From Spirochaetaceae bacterium (GTDB taxonomy: Bacteria; Spirochaetota; Spirochaetia; Treponematales; Breznakiellaceae), in contig JAIRMO010000241.1 of the NCBI GenBank assembly GCA_031258625.1, forward strand, positions 1 through 11,447: a stretch of 11,447 bases of DNA. Reading direction: 5' to 3'. This document shows, piece after piece, positions 1 to 6,539 of the stretch (its first letter is position 1; each line of letters starts with the position of its first letter). Both the position numbers and the translations under genes were made by a program. Below the pieces are notes generated by a model. The model had not been told where the DNA came from. It saw only the letters and a program-made list of their open reading frames with translations, and did no database searches.

Positions 1-252
1 ATGGGGGACGCCATCTGGCCGGAAGAAAATTTCGCCCTGGTCGTCTGGTGTGAAGAAGAAGAGGCCCGGAGCATAGCCCGGGCGGTGGCTTCCGTCAAGG
101 AACGTTTCCCCGATGAGGGGATCAAACTTTTCTCCCTGAACGAAGCCGCCTCACCGGGGCCGAAGGAACAGCCTGAAGCCCCATCAGCCGGGGAACAGCC
201 CCTAACCCCGCGTCCACAGCCGGCAGGGCCGGAGGCGGAGAACCTCCCCTAA
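1..252 (+). CDS. PII-like protein, C-terminal part (gene cut by window edge)
   Basis: The visible 83 residues begin with a stretch (GDAIWPEENFALVVWCEEEE, then an amphipathic helix and EGIKLFSL) that resembles the C-terminal half of small PII-like proteins of the TM0021 type. From memory, those read G-x-x-x-WP-x-x-N-x-x-L, an acidic turn, a helix, then EG-[IL]-K-x-F. The ATG at base 1 would then be an internal methionine, and the real start lies upstream of the window. The last 35 or so residues form a low-complexity Pro/Ala/Glu tail not typical of the family. PII-like proteins are small oligomeric sensors that bind ligands or partner proteins; no partner is visible here. The family call rests on a short recalled pattern and is moderate. 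If ATG 1 is the true start, this is only an 83-residue hypothetical protein. Confidence 0.5.
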   Translation: MGDAIWPEENFALVVWCEEEEARSIARAVASVKERFPDEGIKLFSLNEAASPGPKEQPEAPSAGEQPLTPRPQPAGPEAENLP

Positions 253-264
253 GGAAGGCATGAT

Positions 265-316
265 GGGGAGCCGTCCGGGGGATTCGGAAAACACGGGTCC
301 CCCGGCAATCCTCCCC
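265..316. terminator. Nested GC-rich hairpin, possible terminator
   Basis: CCGGGGGA (275-282) pairs perfectly with TCCCCCGG (298-305). Outside it, GGGGAG (265-270) pairs with CTCCCC (311-316), separated by small internal loops. It starts 13 bases after the stop of the PII-like gene and lies between convergent genes, so a role in ending one or both transcripts is likely. There is no clean T-run directly after it, so it may not be a classical intrinsic terminator. Confidence 0.45.
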
Positions 317-329
317 TGGCGGTATTGAG

Positions 330-360
330 GCTTTTCTTAAATGGCAAATTTTGAAAAAGC
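330..360 (-). terminator. A/T-rich hairpin downstream of the PilZ gene
   Basis: GCTTTTC (330-336) pairs with GAAAAAGC (353-360), allowing one extra A, about 11 bases past the PilZ stop on the minus strand. The loop is A/T-rich. It may act with the neighbouring GC-rich hairpin at the convergent junction. The call is weak because no T-run follows on the minus strand. Confidence 0.25.
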
Positions 361-370
361 GGCCCTGGAT

Positions 371-1150
371 TTAAACATTCATTTCCGCGTCCATTCTTGC
401 CTGTAAAGAAGCGTGGATAAACTTGCGAATCTTTACTCGAACCTCAGGATCGGTCCTTTGGGTAAAGATGAGTACGTATATTTTGGTAAGCCCATCCATA
501 CGGGAGCCAAATACTATACCCTCGGCTTTTAATAACATGCTCTGCAGTTTGATTTGAATGTTGGATATGAGAGAATTTTTATCGATATTAGGATCTACGG
601 GAAAGAAGCAGGACAAACCGGCCACGCTGATGTCCTTGATGACCCCCTTGATGAAGTCATTGTTATAGGGCAAATTAACGGTCGTAAGGGCCTCATTATC
701 CGAAGTAACCCGGATGTATTTTCTTCTGCCCCAGGCATCAACGTTTTTTAGATTGGTCAATACTTGAATAATAGAATTTTTTGTATCGGTTTTTACTACC
801 ACATAACCACATTTAATCTTGATGATATCAATATATTTATGGACCAAAACCCCGTTATTTTCGGAAGAAAAAACACCCAAAGCTATGTTTGCCGTGGCGG
901 AATCGGCCAAAACATTCCGAATCCAGGTATCCCACTCTTTTTCGGACATCCCATTATCAATATTTACCCAGACAATTGAGTCGGGGTACTTTTTAAGAAT
1001 ACGGCGCAGCTTTACATGATCCTTAATAATATATACCTCTAATTCCCGCTGTATAAGCTCGGCCGCTATTTCATTCTGAATTAACGCCGAGGGATACAGA
1101 AAAAAGATCTTTTTTCCCGTAATAGCGGTTTGGTCATTGCCATTATTCAT
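371..1150 (-). CDS. PilZ-domain protein with receiver-like N-terminal domain
   Basis: The protein has 259 residues from the ATG at 1150. The C-terminal part is a PilZ domain with both cyclic-di-GMP-binding motifs intact: RxxxR (RKYIR, near residue 143) and DxSxxG (DISVAG, near residue 173). It should therefore bind c-di-GMP. The first ~130 residues (KKIFFLYPS, helix, EVYIIKD, then IVWVNID) alternate strands and helices like a response-regulator receiver, but I cannot see a full set of phosphorylation residues, so it may be a pseudo-receiver. No signal peptide or membrane segment is seen, so it is probably cytosolic. A TTG six codons upstream (1168) is in frame, but it lies upstream of a well-formed -10 box that ends 6 bases before the ATG; I chose the ATG for that reason. 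The output is unknown; motility or envelope control would be typical in spirochaetes. Confidence 0.8.
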   Translation of the reverse strand: MNNGNDQTAITGKKIFFLYPSALIQNEIAAELIQRELEVYIIKDHVKLRRILKKYPDSIVWVNIDNGMSEKEWDTWIRNVLADSATANIALGVFSSENNGVLVHKYIDIIKIKCGYVVVKTDTKNSIIQVLTNLKNVDAWGRRKYIRVTSDNEALTTVNLPYNNDFIKGVIKDISVAGLSCFFPVDPNIDKNSLISNIQIKLQSMLLKAEGIVFGSRMDGLTKIYVLIFTQRTDPEVRVKIRKFIHASLQARMDAEMNV

Positions 1151-1165
1151 GGATATATGATATCC
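1151..1165. promoter_or_regulatory. Inverted repeat overlapping the PilZ -10 and start
   Basis: GGATAT (1151-1156) and ATATCC (1160-1165) form a perfect inverted repeat with a 3-base spacer. It covers the proposed PilZ -10 box and the bases up to the start codon. The same half-site recurs as CGGATATCCG at 1196-1205 in the proposed apbE promoter, so a shared regulator is possible. A/T-rich chance similarity is the main alternative. Confidence 0.3.
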
Positions 1166-1185
1166 CAAAGAAATATAATTTTCAA
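1157..1185 (-). promoter_or_regulatory. Sigma-70-type promoter for the PilZ gene, leaderless layout
   Basis: On the minus strand TTGAAA (1185-1180), 17 bases, then TATCAT (1162-1157) match the housekeeping consensus at 5 of 6 positions in each box. Only six bases separate the -10 box from ATG 1150, so transcription would start at or next to the A of the start codon. No Shine-Dalgarno sequence could then be in the mRNA. Confidence 0.6.
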
Positions 1186-1188
1186 GAT

Positions 1189-1217
1189 TTAATATCGGAT
1201 ATCCGCGGAGGTATACT
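1189..1217 (+). promoter_or_regulatory. Candidate apbE promoter with palindrome in the spacer
   Basis: TTAATA (1189-1194), 17 bases, then TATACT (1212-1217) form a plausible promoter; the -10 box matches at 5 of 6 positions and the -35 at 4 of 6. The perfect 10-base palindrome CGGATATCCG (1196-1205) sits in the spacer, where a bound repressor or activator could act. GGAGG (1207-1211) is also a good Shine-Dalgarno match; the two readings conflict because that site would not be transcribed if TATACT is the -10 box. Confidence 0.4.
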
Positions 1218-1250
1218 ATTTTTCAAAAAAACCCGGCCGGAAACGGTCTG

Positions 1251-2249
1251 TTGTTTTTTTTATTATCCCTTTGTCTGGTTTTAACGGGCTGCGGCAAAAT
1301 TCCGCCCCCCCGGTCCGAATTTGTGTTGGGAACCATCGGTACGGTCAACCTTTATCAGGGGGGAACCGCCCAGTTATACGATACGATTTTTTCCCGATTC
1401 CGGGAGATAGAGGGGGCCATGAGTTCCCATTTAGAGGATACCGAGGTGGTCAAAATCAACCGAAGCGCGGGTATAATGCCGGTACAGGCGGGCCGGGACC
1501 TCATCACGGTCCTTTCCACCGCCCTCCGCTACGCGGAGTTGAGCGGCGGCGCCTTTGATCCCACCGTGGGCCCCCTGGTTAAACTCTGGGGTATCGGTAC
1601 CGAAAACGCCCGGATACCGGAGGAGGGGGAAATCCGCGAGGCCCTGGGCCTGGTTAATTGGCGGGATGTGATCATCGACGAGGAAGCGGGGACCGTTTTT
1701 CTGCGAAAACCCGGTATGGAGCTTGATCTGGGGGCCATTGCCAAGGGATATGCCGCGGATGAGGCGGCGGAGATCATCAGAAAGGCGGGGCTGCCCGGGG
1801 CGGTGATAGACCTGGGGGGGAATATCTATGCCTTGGGAACCAAAAGGAGCGGAACGCCCTGGCGTATCGCCGTACAAGACCCCCGGAATGAACGGGGAAC
1901 CTATATCGGCATCCTGGAAGTCCGGCAGAAAACCGTGGTAACCTCCGGGGTGTACGAGCGCTTTCTGGAAGCGGGAGGGCGGCGTTACCACCACATCCTC
2001 TCTACCGCCGACGGGTATCCGGCGGATACGGGCCTTTTGTCGGTAACGGTTATCGCCGATACTTCCATCGACGCCGACGCCCTATCCACCGCCCTTTTTG
2101 CCCTGGGCTACGAGAGCGGGCGGGCTTTGGTTGATTCCCTGGAAAACATCGAAGCCCTTTTTGTATTCCAGGATCTGAGTGTCCGGGGATATCCGGGGGC
2201 CCTGGAGACCTTTACCCTGACTAGCGGCCAATACCGGCTCGTCAGATAA
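1251..2249 (+). CDS. apbE: FAD:protein FMN transferase, lipoprotein (ApbE/Ftp)
   Basis: ApbE attaches FMN from FAD to Thr/Ser of extracytoplasmic flavoproteins; the Treponema pallidum homologue Ftp also hydrolyses FAD to FMN and AMP. The family signatures are all present: GGAFDPTVGPLVKLWGIG, LDLGAIAKGYAAD, GAVIDLGGNIYALG, VVTSGVYERF, YHHILSTADGYPAD and the metal-site region DADALSTALFALG. A hydrophobic stretch ends in the lipobox LTGC, so the mature protein should be a lipoprotein outside the inner membrane. The 332-residue length fits the family. The start is uncertain: TTG 1251 is the first conventional start in the open frame, but it gives a signal peptide with no basic residue and has only weak ribosome-binding signals. 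An ATT at 1218, six bases after GGAGG, would add 11 residues including a lysine and give a more usual signal peptide. It is divergent from the PilZ gene. No flavinylation target is visible in the window. Confidence 0.9.
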   Translation: MFFLLSLCLVLTGCGKIPPPRSEFVLGTIGTVNLYQGGTAQLYDTIFSRFREIEGAMSSHLEDTEVVKINRSAGIMPVQAGRDLITVLSTALRYAELSGGAFDPTVGPLVKLWGIGTENARIPEEGEIREALGLVNWRDVIIDEEAGTVFLRKPGMELDLGAIAKGYAADEAAEIIRKAGLPGAVIDLGGNIYALGTKRSGTPWRIAVQDPRNERGTYIGILEVRQKTVVTSGVYERFLEAGGRRYHHILSTADGYPADTGLLSVTVIADTSIDADALSTALFALGYESGRALVDSLENIEALFVFQDLSVRGYPGALETFTLTSGQYRLVR

Positions 2250-2270
2250 AGGGATGTTCGGGAAGCCGCC

Positions 2271-2309
2271 GGGACAAGTCTTTTAAGGACGGTCCCCCCG
2301 CTTTTCGGG
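2271..2309. terminator. Tandem hairpins between convergent genes
   Basis: GGGAC (2271-2275) and GTC (2278-2280) pair with GAC (2288-2290) and GTCCC (2292-2296). A second small stem follows directly, CCCG (2297-2300) with CGGG (2306-2309). The pair lies between the stops of apbE and the convergent PPIase gene and could terminate either. No long T-run is present, so the call is tentative. Confidence 0.35.
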
Positions 2310-2347
2310 CAGGGCGCTTCTTATCGGGTGTTCCGAACCCGGAGGAA

Positions 2348-3379
2348 TTACCGGATCCCCGCCAATTCCATCTCAAAGACCAGGAAGGTATTCCCCGGGA
2401 TGGCCCCGTTGCCGGCCCCCTGTTCACCGTAGGCCAATTCCGGGGGGATAATCACCAGCCGTTTTTCCCCCAGCCGCATATCCAATACCGCTTCTTCCCA
2501 GCCGGGGATGATCCGTCCGGCCCCGGCCTGGAATTCCAGGGGACCGCCGTGCAAATCCGAGGCGTCAAAGACCTGGCCGGAGAGGAACATCCCCTTATAC
2601 CCCACCGATACGGTCTGGCCGGGATTGGGTTTAGCCCCCGTTCCCTCCTGTATGATACGGTACCGGATCCCCGATGCGGTTTGGGCGGCACCCGGGTATT
2701 TCCCTTCAATTTCGGCGATATCCGCTTCCCGTTTTGCCCGTTTTTTTTCCGTTGCCGCCGTTATTGCCTGCTGCAGCAACCCGTCAAAAGCGGCCTGATC
2801 CCCCTTGAAGGCAGCCGCCTCGGGCCCGTTTCGAATGATGGTGATTTTTTCAATACGGTCGCCCTCCCGGACGGCGTCCACCACTTCCTGACCCCGGACA
2901 ACCCTGCCGAAGACCGAATGTTTACCGTCCAGCCAGGGAGTGGCCTTATGGGTAATAAAAAACTGACTCCCATTGGTACCGGGGCCCGCGTTGGCCATGG
3001 AAAGCACCCCCGGACCGTCATGGATAAGGCCGGGATCAAATTCATCGGGGAAGTTGTACCCCGGACCCCCGGATCCGTTTCCCAGGGGATCACCCCCCTG
3101 GATCATAAAATCATCCACCACCCGATGGAAGGAAAGCCCGTCGTAAAAGGGTTTCCCCCCGGCGTTGTTCATTTTACCCTCCGCCAGGGCAACAAAATTA
3201 CAGACCGTGAGGGGGGCTTTTTGGTACTCAAGGCGAAGTACTATATCCCCCTTCATGGTATTAATGAGGGCAAATAACCCGTCCCCAAAATCGTTTTTTT
3301 CCTGTGCGGTACAGGCGACAATTCCCGCTAGGCAGGCCAAAACAAGACCCCCTAAAAAAAATTTTGAAAAAATACCCAT
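2348..3379 (-). CDS. Cyclophilin-FKBP fusion lipoprotein (dual PPIase)
   Basis: The 343-residue protein joins two unrelated peptidyl-prolyl cis-trans isomerase folds. Residues 1-23 are a signal peptide ending in the relaxed spirochaetal lipobox IVAC. Residues about 35-185 are a cyclophilin: [32 protein letters not shown] and TPWLDGKH carry the equivalents of CypA Arg55, Phe60, Gln63, Phe113, Trp121 and His126. A charged helical linker (about 190-235) leads to a C-terminal FKBP domain (237-343) with [18 protein letters not shown] and PPELAYGE, so the usual pocket residues (Tyr, Phe-Asp, Trp, Tyr) are kept. Both sites look active. It should fold secreted or outer-membrane proteins as a periplasmic lipoprotein. 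Cyclophilin-first fusions of this kind have been described in Treponema denticola and a flavobacterium as CFBP-type dual-family immunophilins (from memory). Confidence 0.93.
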   Translation of the reverse strand: MGIFSKFFLGGLVLACLAGIVACTAQEKNDFGDGLFALINTMKGDIVLRLEYQKAPLTVCNFVALAEGKMNNAGGKPFYDGLSFHRVVDDFMIQGGDPLGNGSGGPGYNFPDEFDPGLIHDGPGVLSMANAGPGTNGSQFFITHKATPWLDGKHSVFGRVVRGQEVVDAVREGDRIEKITIIRNGPEAAAFKGDQAAFDGLLQQAITAATEKKRAKREADIAEIEGKYPGAAQTASGIRYRIIQEGTGAKPNPGQTVSVGYKGMFLSGQVFDASDLHGGPLEFQAGAGRIIPGWEEAVLDMRLGEKRLVIIPPELAYGEQGAGNGAIPGNTFLVFEMELAGIR

Positions 3380-3384
3380 ACTTT

Positions 3385-3413
3385 CTTATATCATACCGGA
3401 CGGATTGGGGCAA
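3385..3413 (-). promoter_or_regulatory. Extended -10 promoter for the PPIase fusion, leaderless layout
   Basis: On the minus strand TTGCCC (3413-3408), 17 bases, then TATAAG (3390-3385) form a promoter, with a TG one base before the -10 box (extended -10). Five bases, AAAGT, separate the -10 box from ATG 3379, so the mRNA would begin at about the start codon. The AGAAAG before the ATG could be read as a weak Shine-Dalgarno, but it overlaps the -10 box. Confidence 0.5.
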
Positions 3414-3468
3414 CTCCCCGTGTCCCGGCAAGGGCGGCGGGGGTTTAAAACAATTGCATTTGTTCTGA

Positions 3469-3497
3469 TGTACAAAAATATTGTTTCATTTTATAAT
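3469..3497 (+). promoter_or_regulatory. Promoter for the 577-residue protein, leaderless layout
   Basis: TGTACA (3469-3474), 17 bases, then a perfect TATAAT (3492-3497). Six bases (TGATCA) then lead into ATG 3504. There is no Shine-Dalgarno match anywhere in the 20 bases before the ATG, so initiation on a leaderless mRNA fits best. Confidence 0.55.
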
Positions 3498-3503
3498 TGA
3501 TCA

Positions 3504-5237
3504 ATGAATATACAGGAAATTCAGGATGAATTACTCCGGTTGGAATATCCCTTCCTATCACCGGACTATGATCCTGATATTGAACGGTATTTCTATTTAA
3601 GAAACTCAGGCCGTCCTGGGGATGCCCTGGTCATATATCAGGCCCGGCTTAAACCCCGGTATCCCTCTGATGAATTCAGATCCCTCCTTATGCGGTGTTA
3701 CCGCTCCCGGGATCCCGCATATAAGGCCATCCTGGCCAGGGCGTACCGGAGCTTGGGTCAACGCGCCCTGGAACGGGTTAAAAGAACCGTTGCGTATATC
3801 GCCGCGAAAATTCAATCGTATAATGAAAAGGACGTATTTTCTACCATAAAAGCCGCGGATGATATCCTCTTGGTGCTGCCCAAGGATCACTATGAAGCGC
3901 AAACGGGGATAGAGCGGCTGTTCCGTTATGCGGAGGAACTCAATTTTTACGTTGAGCCTATGTCCAAGGCGGTGGAACTGATCCGTTCCTACCTCAACCA
4001 GTCCTTGACCGTGGTGGAGGAAGCCATAAGCCGCCGGAAACAACAACAACAGCAGGAATTGGAACGGCAGCGGCATATCAAGGAAGACGGGGAAAGTTAT
4101 AGCAAGCAAAAAAAAGAGAGCCCCCGGGGGTCCCGGCATCGTTCCATGATAGACCTCTCGGCCATTGTATTTTCTCCGGCGGAACTGGCCCGGATCGAAA
4201 TTCCCGAAGCCATGATCAAGCCGGAGGATCAAACGCTGGCGTTTTGTATCAAATACTGGAATTTGATCTACGATACTATTTTTGAACAGCTCCTCTATTT
4301 TTATTCAAAAAAATACGGGACAAAACACCATATGGTGTATTTAGCCATCCGCCGGGGGAGGGTTAATAAATCCCGGGATGATGAAATTCTCGCTGCGATT
4401 ATGTCGATCCTGGTGACGGGGTATTATTATTCTATCCGGGGAGATGCGTATCTCCAGAAACGGTGGAATACGATAAAATTGATGCTGCAGCAACACCCCG
4501 CGGGGGAGGAGGCCCAACTGAACCTGTTGGCTTCCACCGCCCGGCCGGCGGTTTCCGAAAAACCCAAGCCATGCCGGCCGGTTAAACCGCCAAGATCCGG
4601 AAAGGCCCCAAAAACTTCCCCCAAGATCGTTTTCCACCGGGGACCGCCGGCGGCGAAACCCCGGAAAGGGCGCCTTATTGCCCAGCAAAAACCGGCCGGG
4701 ATCGCCGCAAAAGGCGCCCGGGTCAGGACCGCCTCAGCCCAGGCCGGTACCAAAGCCCGGGTCAAGGCCGCGCCGTCTCAGGCCCAAAGGTCGGTTGCCG
4801 CCCAAGCCCCGGTAAAAGCCCTTTCCCCCAAAGCCCTAGGGCCCCAACAGGCAAAACCTGTGGTTTCGGTCAAAAAGAAAAGAATCACCCCCCCTTCCTA
4901 CCGTTCGGTATCCCATCGGTCCGATTCCCTGGACAAACCCGGCGGTTCTGTCTCCGACCGGCTTCGGGAACTTTCCGGCCGTTCCTACGACGTATATCAG
5001 GACCGTTTCCTCGCCCGGGTCCGTGGGGCAATCAGAAAAATTATGGGATCCGGAAAGGGGCTCTTTTTTACCCTGCCGGAAGCGGCGGAGGATCTGATCT
5101 ACAATTTTTTAAAAAGCCATTATGCGGATCCCTATATGAATTGGGAAAAAAGCCAGGAAAGAAAGGCCCTGGAAGGTTTAGGATTCGCCTTAGATTCCTT
5201 AATCCCCATTATTGACGAATGTTACCGCCGTTTATAG
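3504..5237 (+). CDS. Uncharacterised protein with basic Pro/Ala/Lys linker
   Basis: I do not recognise this 577-residue protein. It has no signal peptide or clear membrane segment, so it is probably cytosolic. Four parts are visible. Residues 1-175 are helical, with a TPR-like flavour (DIERYFYLRNSGRPGDALVI). A charged, Gln-rich stretch at 178-210 (RRKQQQQQELERQ) may be a short coiled coil. A second helical block spans 215-335 and is rich in aromatic residues. A long linker at about 345-480 is rich in Lys, Arg, Pro and Ala with almost no acidic residues, like the tails of histone H1 or of bacterial AlgP-type proteins. A conserved-looking C-terminal helical domain follows (485-577). The linker could contact nucleic acid or act as a flexible spacer; that is inference. 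The start is fixed by the adjacent -10 box. It is a single gene, convergent with the DUF362 gene. Confidence 0.75.
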   Translation: MNIQEIQDELLRLEYPFLSPDYDPDIERYFYLRNSGRPGDALVIYQARLKPRYPSDEFRSLLMRCYRSRDPAYKAILARAYRSLGQRALERVKRTVAYIAAKIQSYNEKDVFSTIKAADDILLVLPKDHYEAQTGIERLFRYAEELNFYVEPMSKAVELIRSYLNQSLTVVEEAISRRKQQQQQELERQRHIKEDGESYSKQKKESPRGSRHRSMIDLSAIVFSPAELARIEIPEAMIKPEDQTLAFCIKYWNLIYDTIFEQLLYFYSKKYGTKHHMVYLAIRRGRVNKSRDDEILAAIMSILVTGYYYSIRGDAYLQKRWNTIKLMLQQHPAGEEAQLNLLASTARPAVSEKPKPCRPVKPPRSGKAPKTSPKIVFHRGPPAAKPRKGRLIAQQKPAGIAAKGARVRTASAQAGTKARVKAAPSQAQRSVAAQAPVKALSPKALGPQQAKPVVSVKKKRITPPSYRSVSHRSDSLDKPGGSVSDRLRELSGRSYDVYQDRFLARVRGAIRKIMGSGKGLFFTLPEAAEDLIYNFLKSHYADPYMNWEKSQERKALEGLGFALDSLIPIIDECYRRL

Positions 5238-5276
5238 GGGGACTTGGTTTAAAACCGGTACAGGGTGATTTTATTT

Positions 5277-6182
5277 TCATCCATAAGTAGCGGATATACC
5301 GGCTTTATGTAATTCTTCCATGGAGAGCCTGAGCCAATAACCGAAGGTCCCCGGATCCCTGCCGTCGGGGCTCATGCTCTGGTACCGGCGGTTTCCCGCG
5401 GCCTGAGCGGTGGACATGAGGACGTTTTTGCCGGCCCAATAATCTAAAGCCACCGGATCCGTGGAAGCGGCGATCATGTTTTTCCGGACCGCCCGGGAAT
5501 AGGGCGCGTTAGGTCCGCCGTCCGGGGTTATCCATATCATGTCAAGAATCGTAAGAACCGGGAATCTGGTTTTAGCCATTTGGGTCCCCATACCACCCCG
5601 TCCCACGCTGTTATGGGGAGCCATATTGGTTAAGGAATTGGATGGAGTCCCCATATAGGATTTCATCCCCCCCGTCACCTGGTATTGGCCGTGGGATTTT
5701 AACACCGGGACATTGATCGCCTTTAGAGCTTCCGAATTGTATCTTTTTTTCTCATTATCCCAAACACCCCGTTTAAAGCTGATTCGGGTGCCATATTTGG
5801 TGGTAAATTTGGCATAACTCACCGCCAGCCGCGTGGACTGGACTCCGTCTTCAACCACAAACCCGTCCTTCATATCGCCGTTTTTAAATTCCCCTACGCT
5901 GATCCGGGTAAAGGTATCCCACAAAACCCCGGACACCCGGTTGTCAAAAGAATCCGCCACGTCCTGGACCGATTGGGTTCTATCCTTGGAGTTTGTATTT
6001 TCCCAATCAAGGCTGCCGCCGGTTCTCCGGGAACCAAACATGGACTGCCCGTTATCGGCGATGATCACCTCCCCATTAAACCCGCCGGGATGGTCAATAA
6101 TATATTGGATGAGGCTTTTAAGCAGATCCGTATTGGTCCCTCCCCGTTCCGCCCATTGGGAATTTATTTTGATAAGGACCAC
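5277..6182 (-). CDS. DUF362 domain protein, 3' part after frameshift
   Basis: This frame carries most of the DUF362 domain: VLIKINSQWAERGGTNTDLL near the start, then INVPVLKSHGQYQVTGGMKS, LTILDMIW followed by DGGP, and a C-terminal region with TDPVALDYWAGKNVL. DUF362 proteins are widespread but of unsettled function; some carry a ferredoxin module, but no cysteine is present here, so an iron-sulfur role is unlikely. The GTG at 6182 is only a nominal start with no ribosome-binding site. Upstream, this frame continues in open reading through GDAAGLIGAHDV as far as the G-run at 6212-6215, where it should join the 5' part. The joined protein would have about 419 residues. The stop is 39 bases from the convergent 577-residue gene. 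Confidence 0.75.
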   Translation of the reverse strand: MVLIKINSQWAERGGTNTDLLKSLIQYIIDHPGGFNGEVIIADNGQSMFGSRRTGGSLDWENTNSKDRTQSVQDVADSFDNRVSGVLWDTFTRISVGEFKNGDMKDGFVVEDGVQSTRLAVSYAKFTTKYGTRISFKRGVWDNEKKRYNSEALKAINVPVLKSHGQYQVTGGMKSYMGTPSNSLTNMAPHNSVGRGGMGTQMAKTRFPVLTILDMIWITPDGGPNAPYSRAVRKNMIAASTDPVALDYWAGKNVLMSTAQAAGNRRYQSMSPDGRDPGTFGYWLRLSMEELHKAGISATYG

Positions 6183-6535
6183 GTCGTGGGCCCCAATAAG
6201 GCCGGCCGCGTCCCCTTGTTTATAAAAGAAAGGCCCCGGCTCAACATCCCCGCCAGGAGCCGGGAAACCCCGTCATCGGTGCCATCGGTGTTTTCTTTTA
6301 CATATATGGCCGCACCATCCGCCGCCGCGGAAGGGGAGAAAGCCGTTACTTGGGGGAAAACATCCTCCCCCATAGAAGGTTTAGTAGAAAAATTGGGCTT
6401 TGACCGGTTTTTCCACGGGTTTGTTCCGAAACCAACCGGATTTTGGAACAAACTCAGATTATACCCGTAAATTCCAACGGTTATCAGAATCACCCAGAGC
6501 ATCATCATAAGCAGGAAGAACGGGTGTTTTTTCAT
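6164..6535 (-). CDS. DUF362 protein, 5' part with membrane anchor (frame lost)
   Basis: The frame begins at ATG 6535, four bases after the stop of the HEAT-repeat gene, which suggests translational coupling. Residues 1-25 (KKHPFFLLMMMLWVILITVG) are a basic start and one hydrophobic segment, so the protein is anchored in or exported across the inner membrane. The sequence then runs to SRLLAGMLSRGLSFINKG, typical of the lead-in to the DUF362 domain, but continues as TRPALLGPTTWSLSK and stops at 6164. Reading one base back at the GGGG run (minus strand, 6215-6212) gives KGDAAGLIGAHDVVLIKIN, the expected family sequence. A single missing G in the assembly, a real mutation or slippage are all possible. 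A missed homopolymer base is the simplest explanation. Confidence 0.7.
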   Translation of the reverse strand: MKKHPFFLLMMMLWVILITVGIYGYNLSLFQNPVGFGTNPWKNRSKPNFSTKPSMGEDVFPQVTAFSPSAAADGAAIYVKENTDGTDDGVSRLLAGMLSRGLSFINKGTRPALLGPTTWSLSK

Positions 6536-6539
6536 TGCC

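Noticed and set aside
1..3. ATG at the first base as the true start of the first gene
   Set aside because: The sequence after it matches the middle to end of a PII-like protein, so the methionine is probably internal and the start is outside the window.
1166..1168. TTG start for the PilZ protein
   Set aside because: It lies upstream of a good -10 box and lacks a ribosome-binding site; ATG 1150 follows the box at the expected distance.
1431..1994. 187-codon open frame opposite apbE
   Set aside because: apbE is unmistakable on the other strand and this frame is a by-product of its GC-rich codons.
2549..3277. 242-codon open frame opposite the PPIase fusion
   Set aside because: It is antisense to a gene with intact family motifs throughout and shows no protein-like pattern of its own.
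3606..4232. 208-codon open frame opposite the 577-residue gene
   Set aside because: No ribosome-binding site or recognisable motif; best explained as a shadow of the plus-strand gene.
6209..6221. Programmed -1 frameshifting in the DUF362 gene
   Set aside because: The bases at the junction do not form a classical X XXY YYZ heptamer, and no stimulatory stem is obvious; a missing G is simpler.
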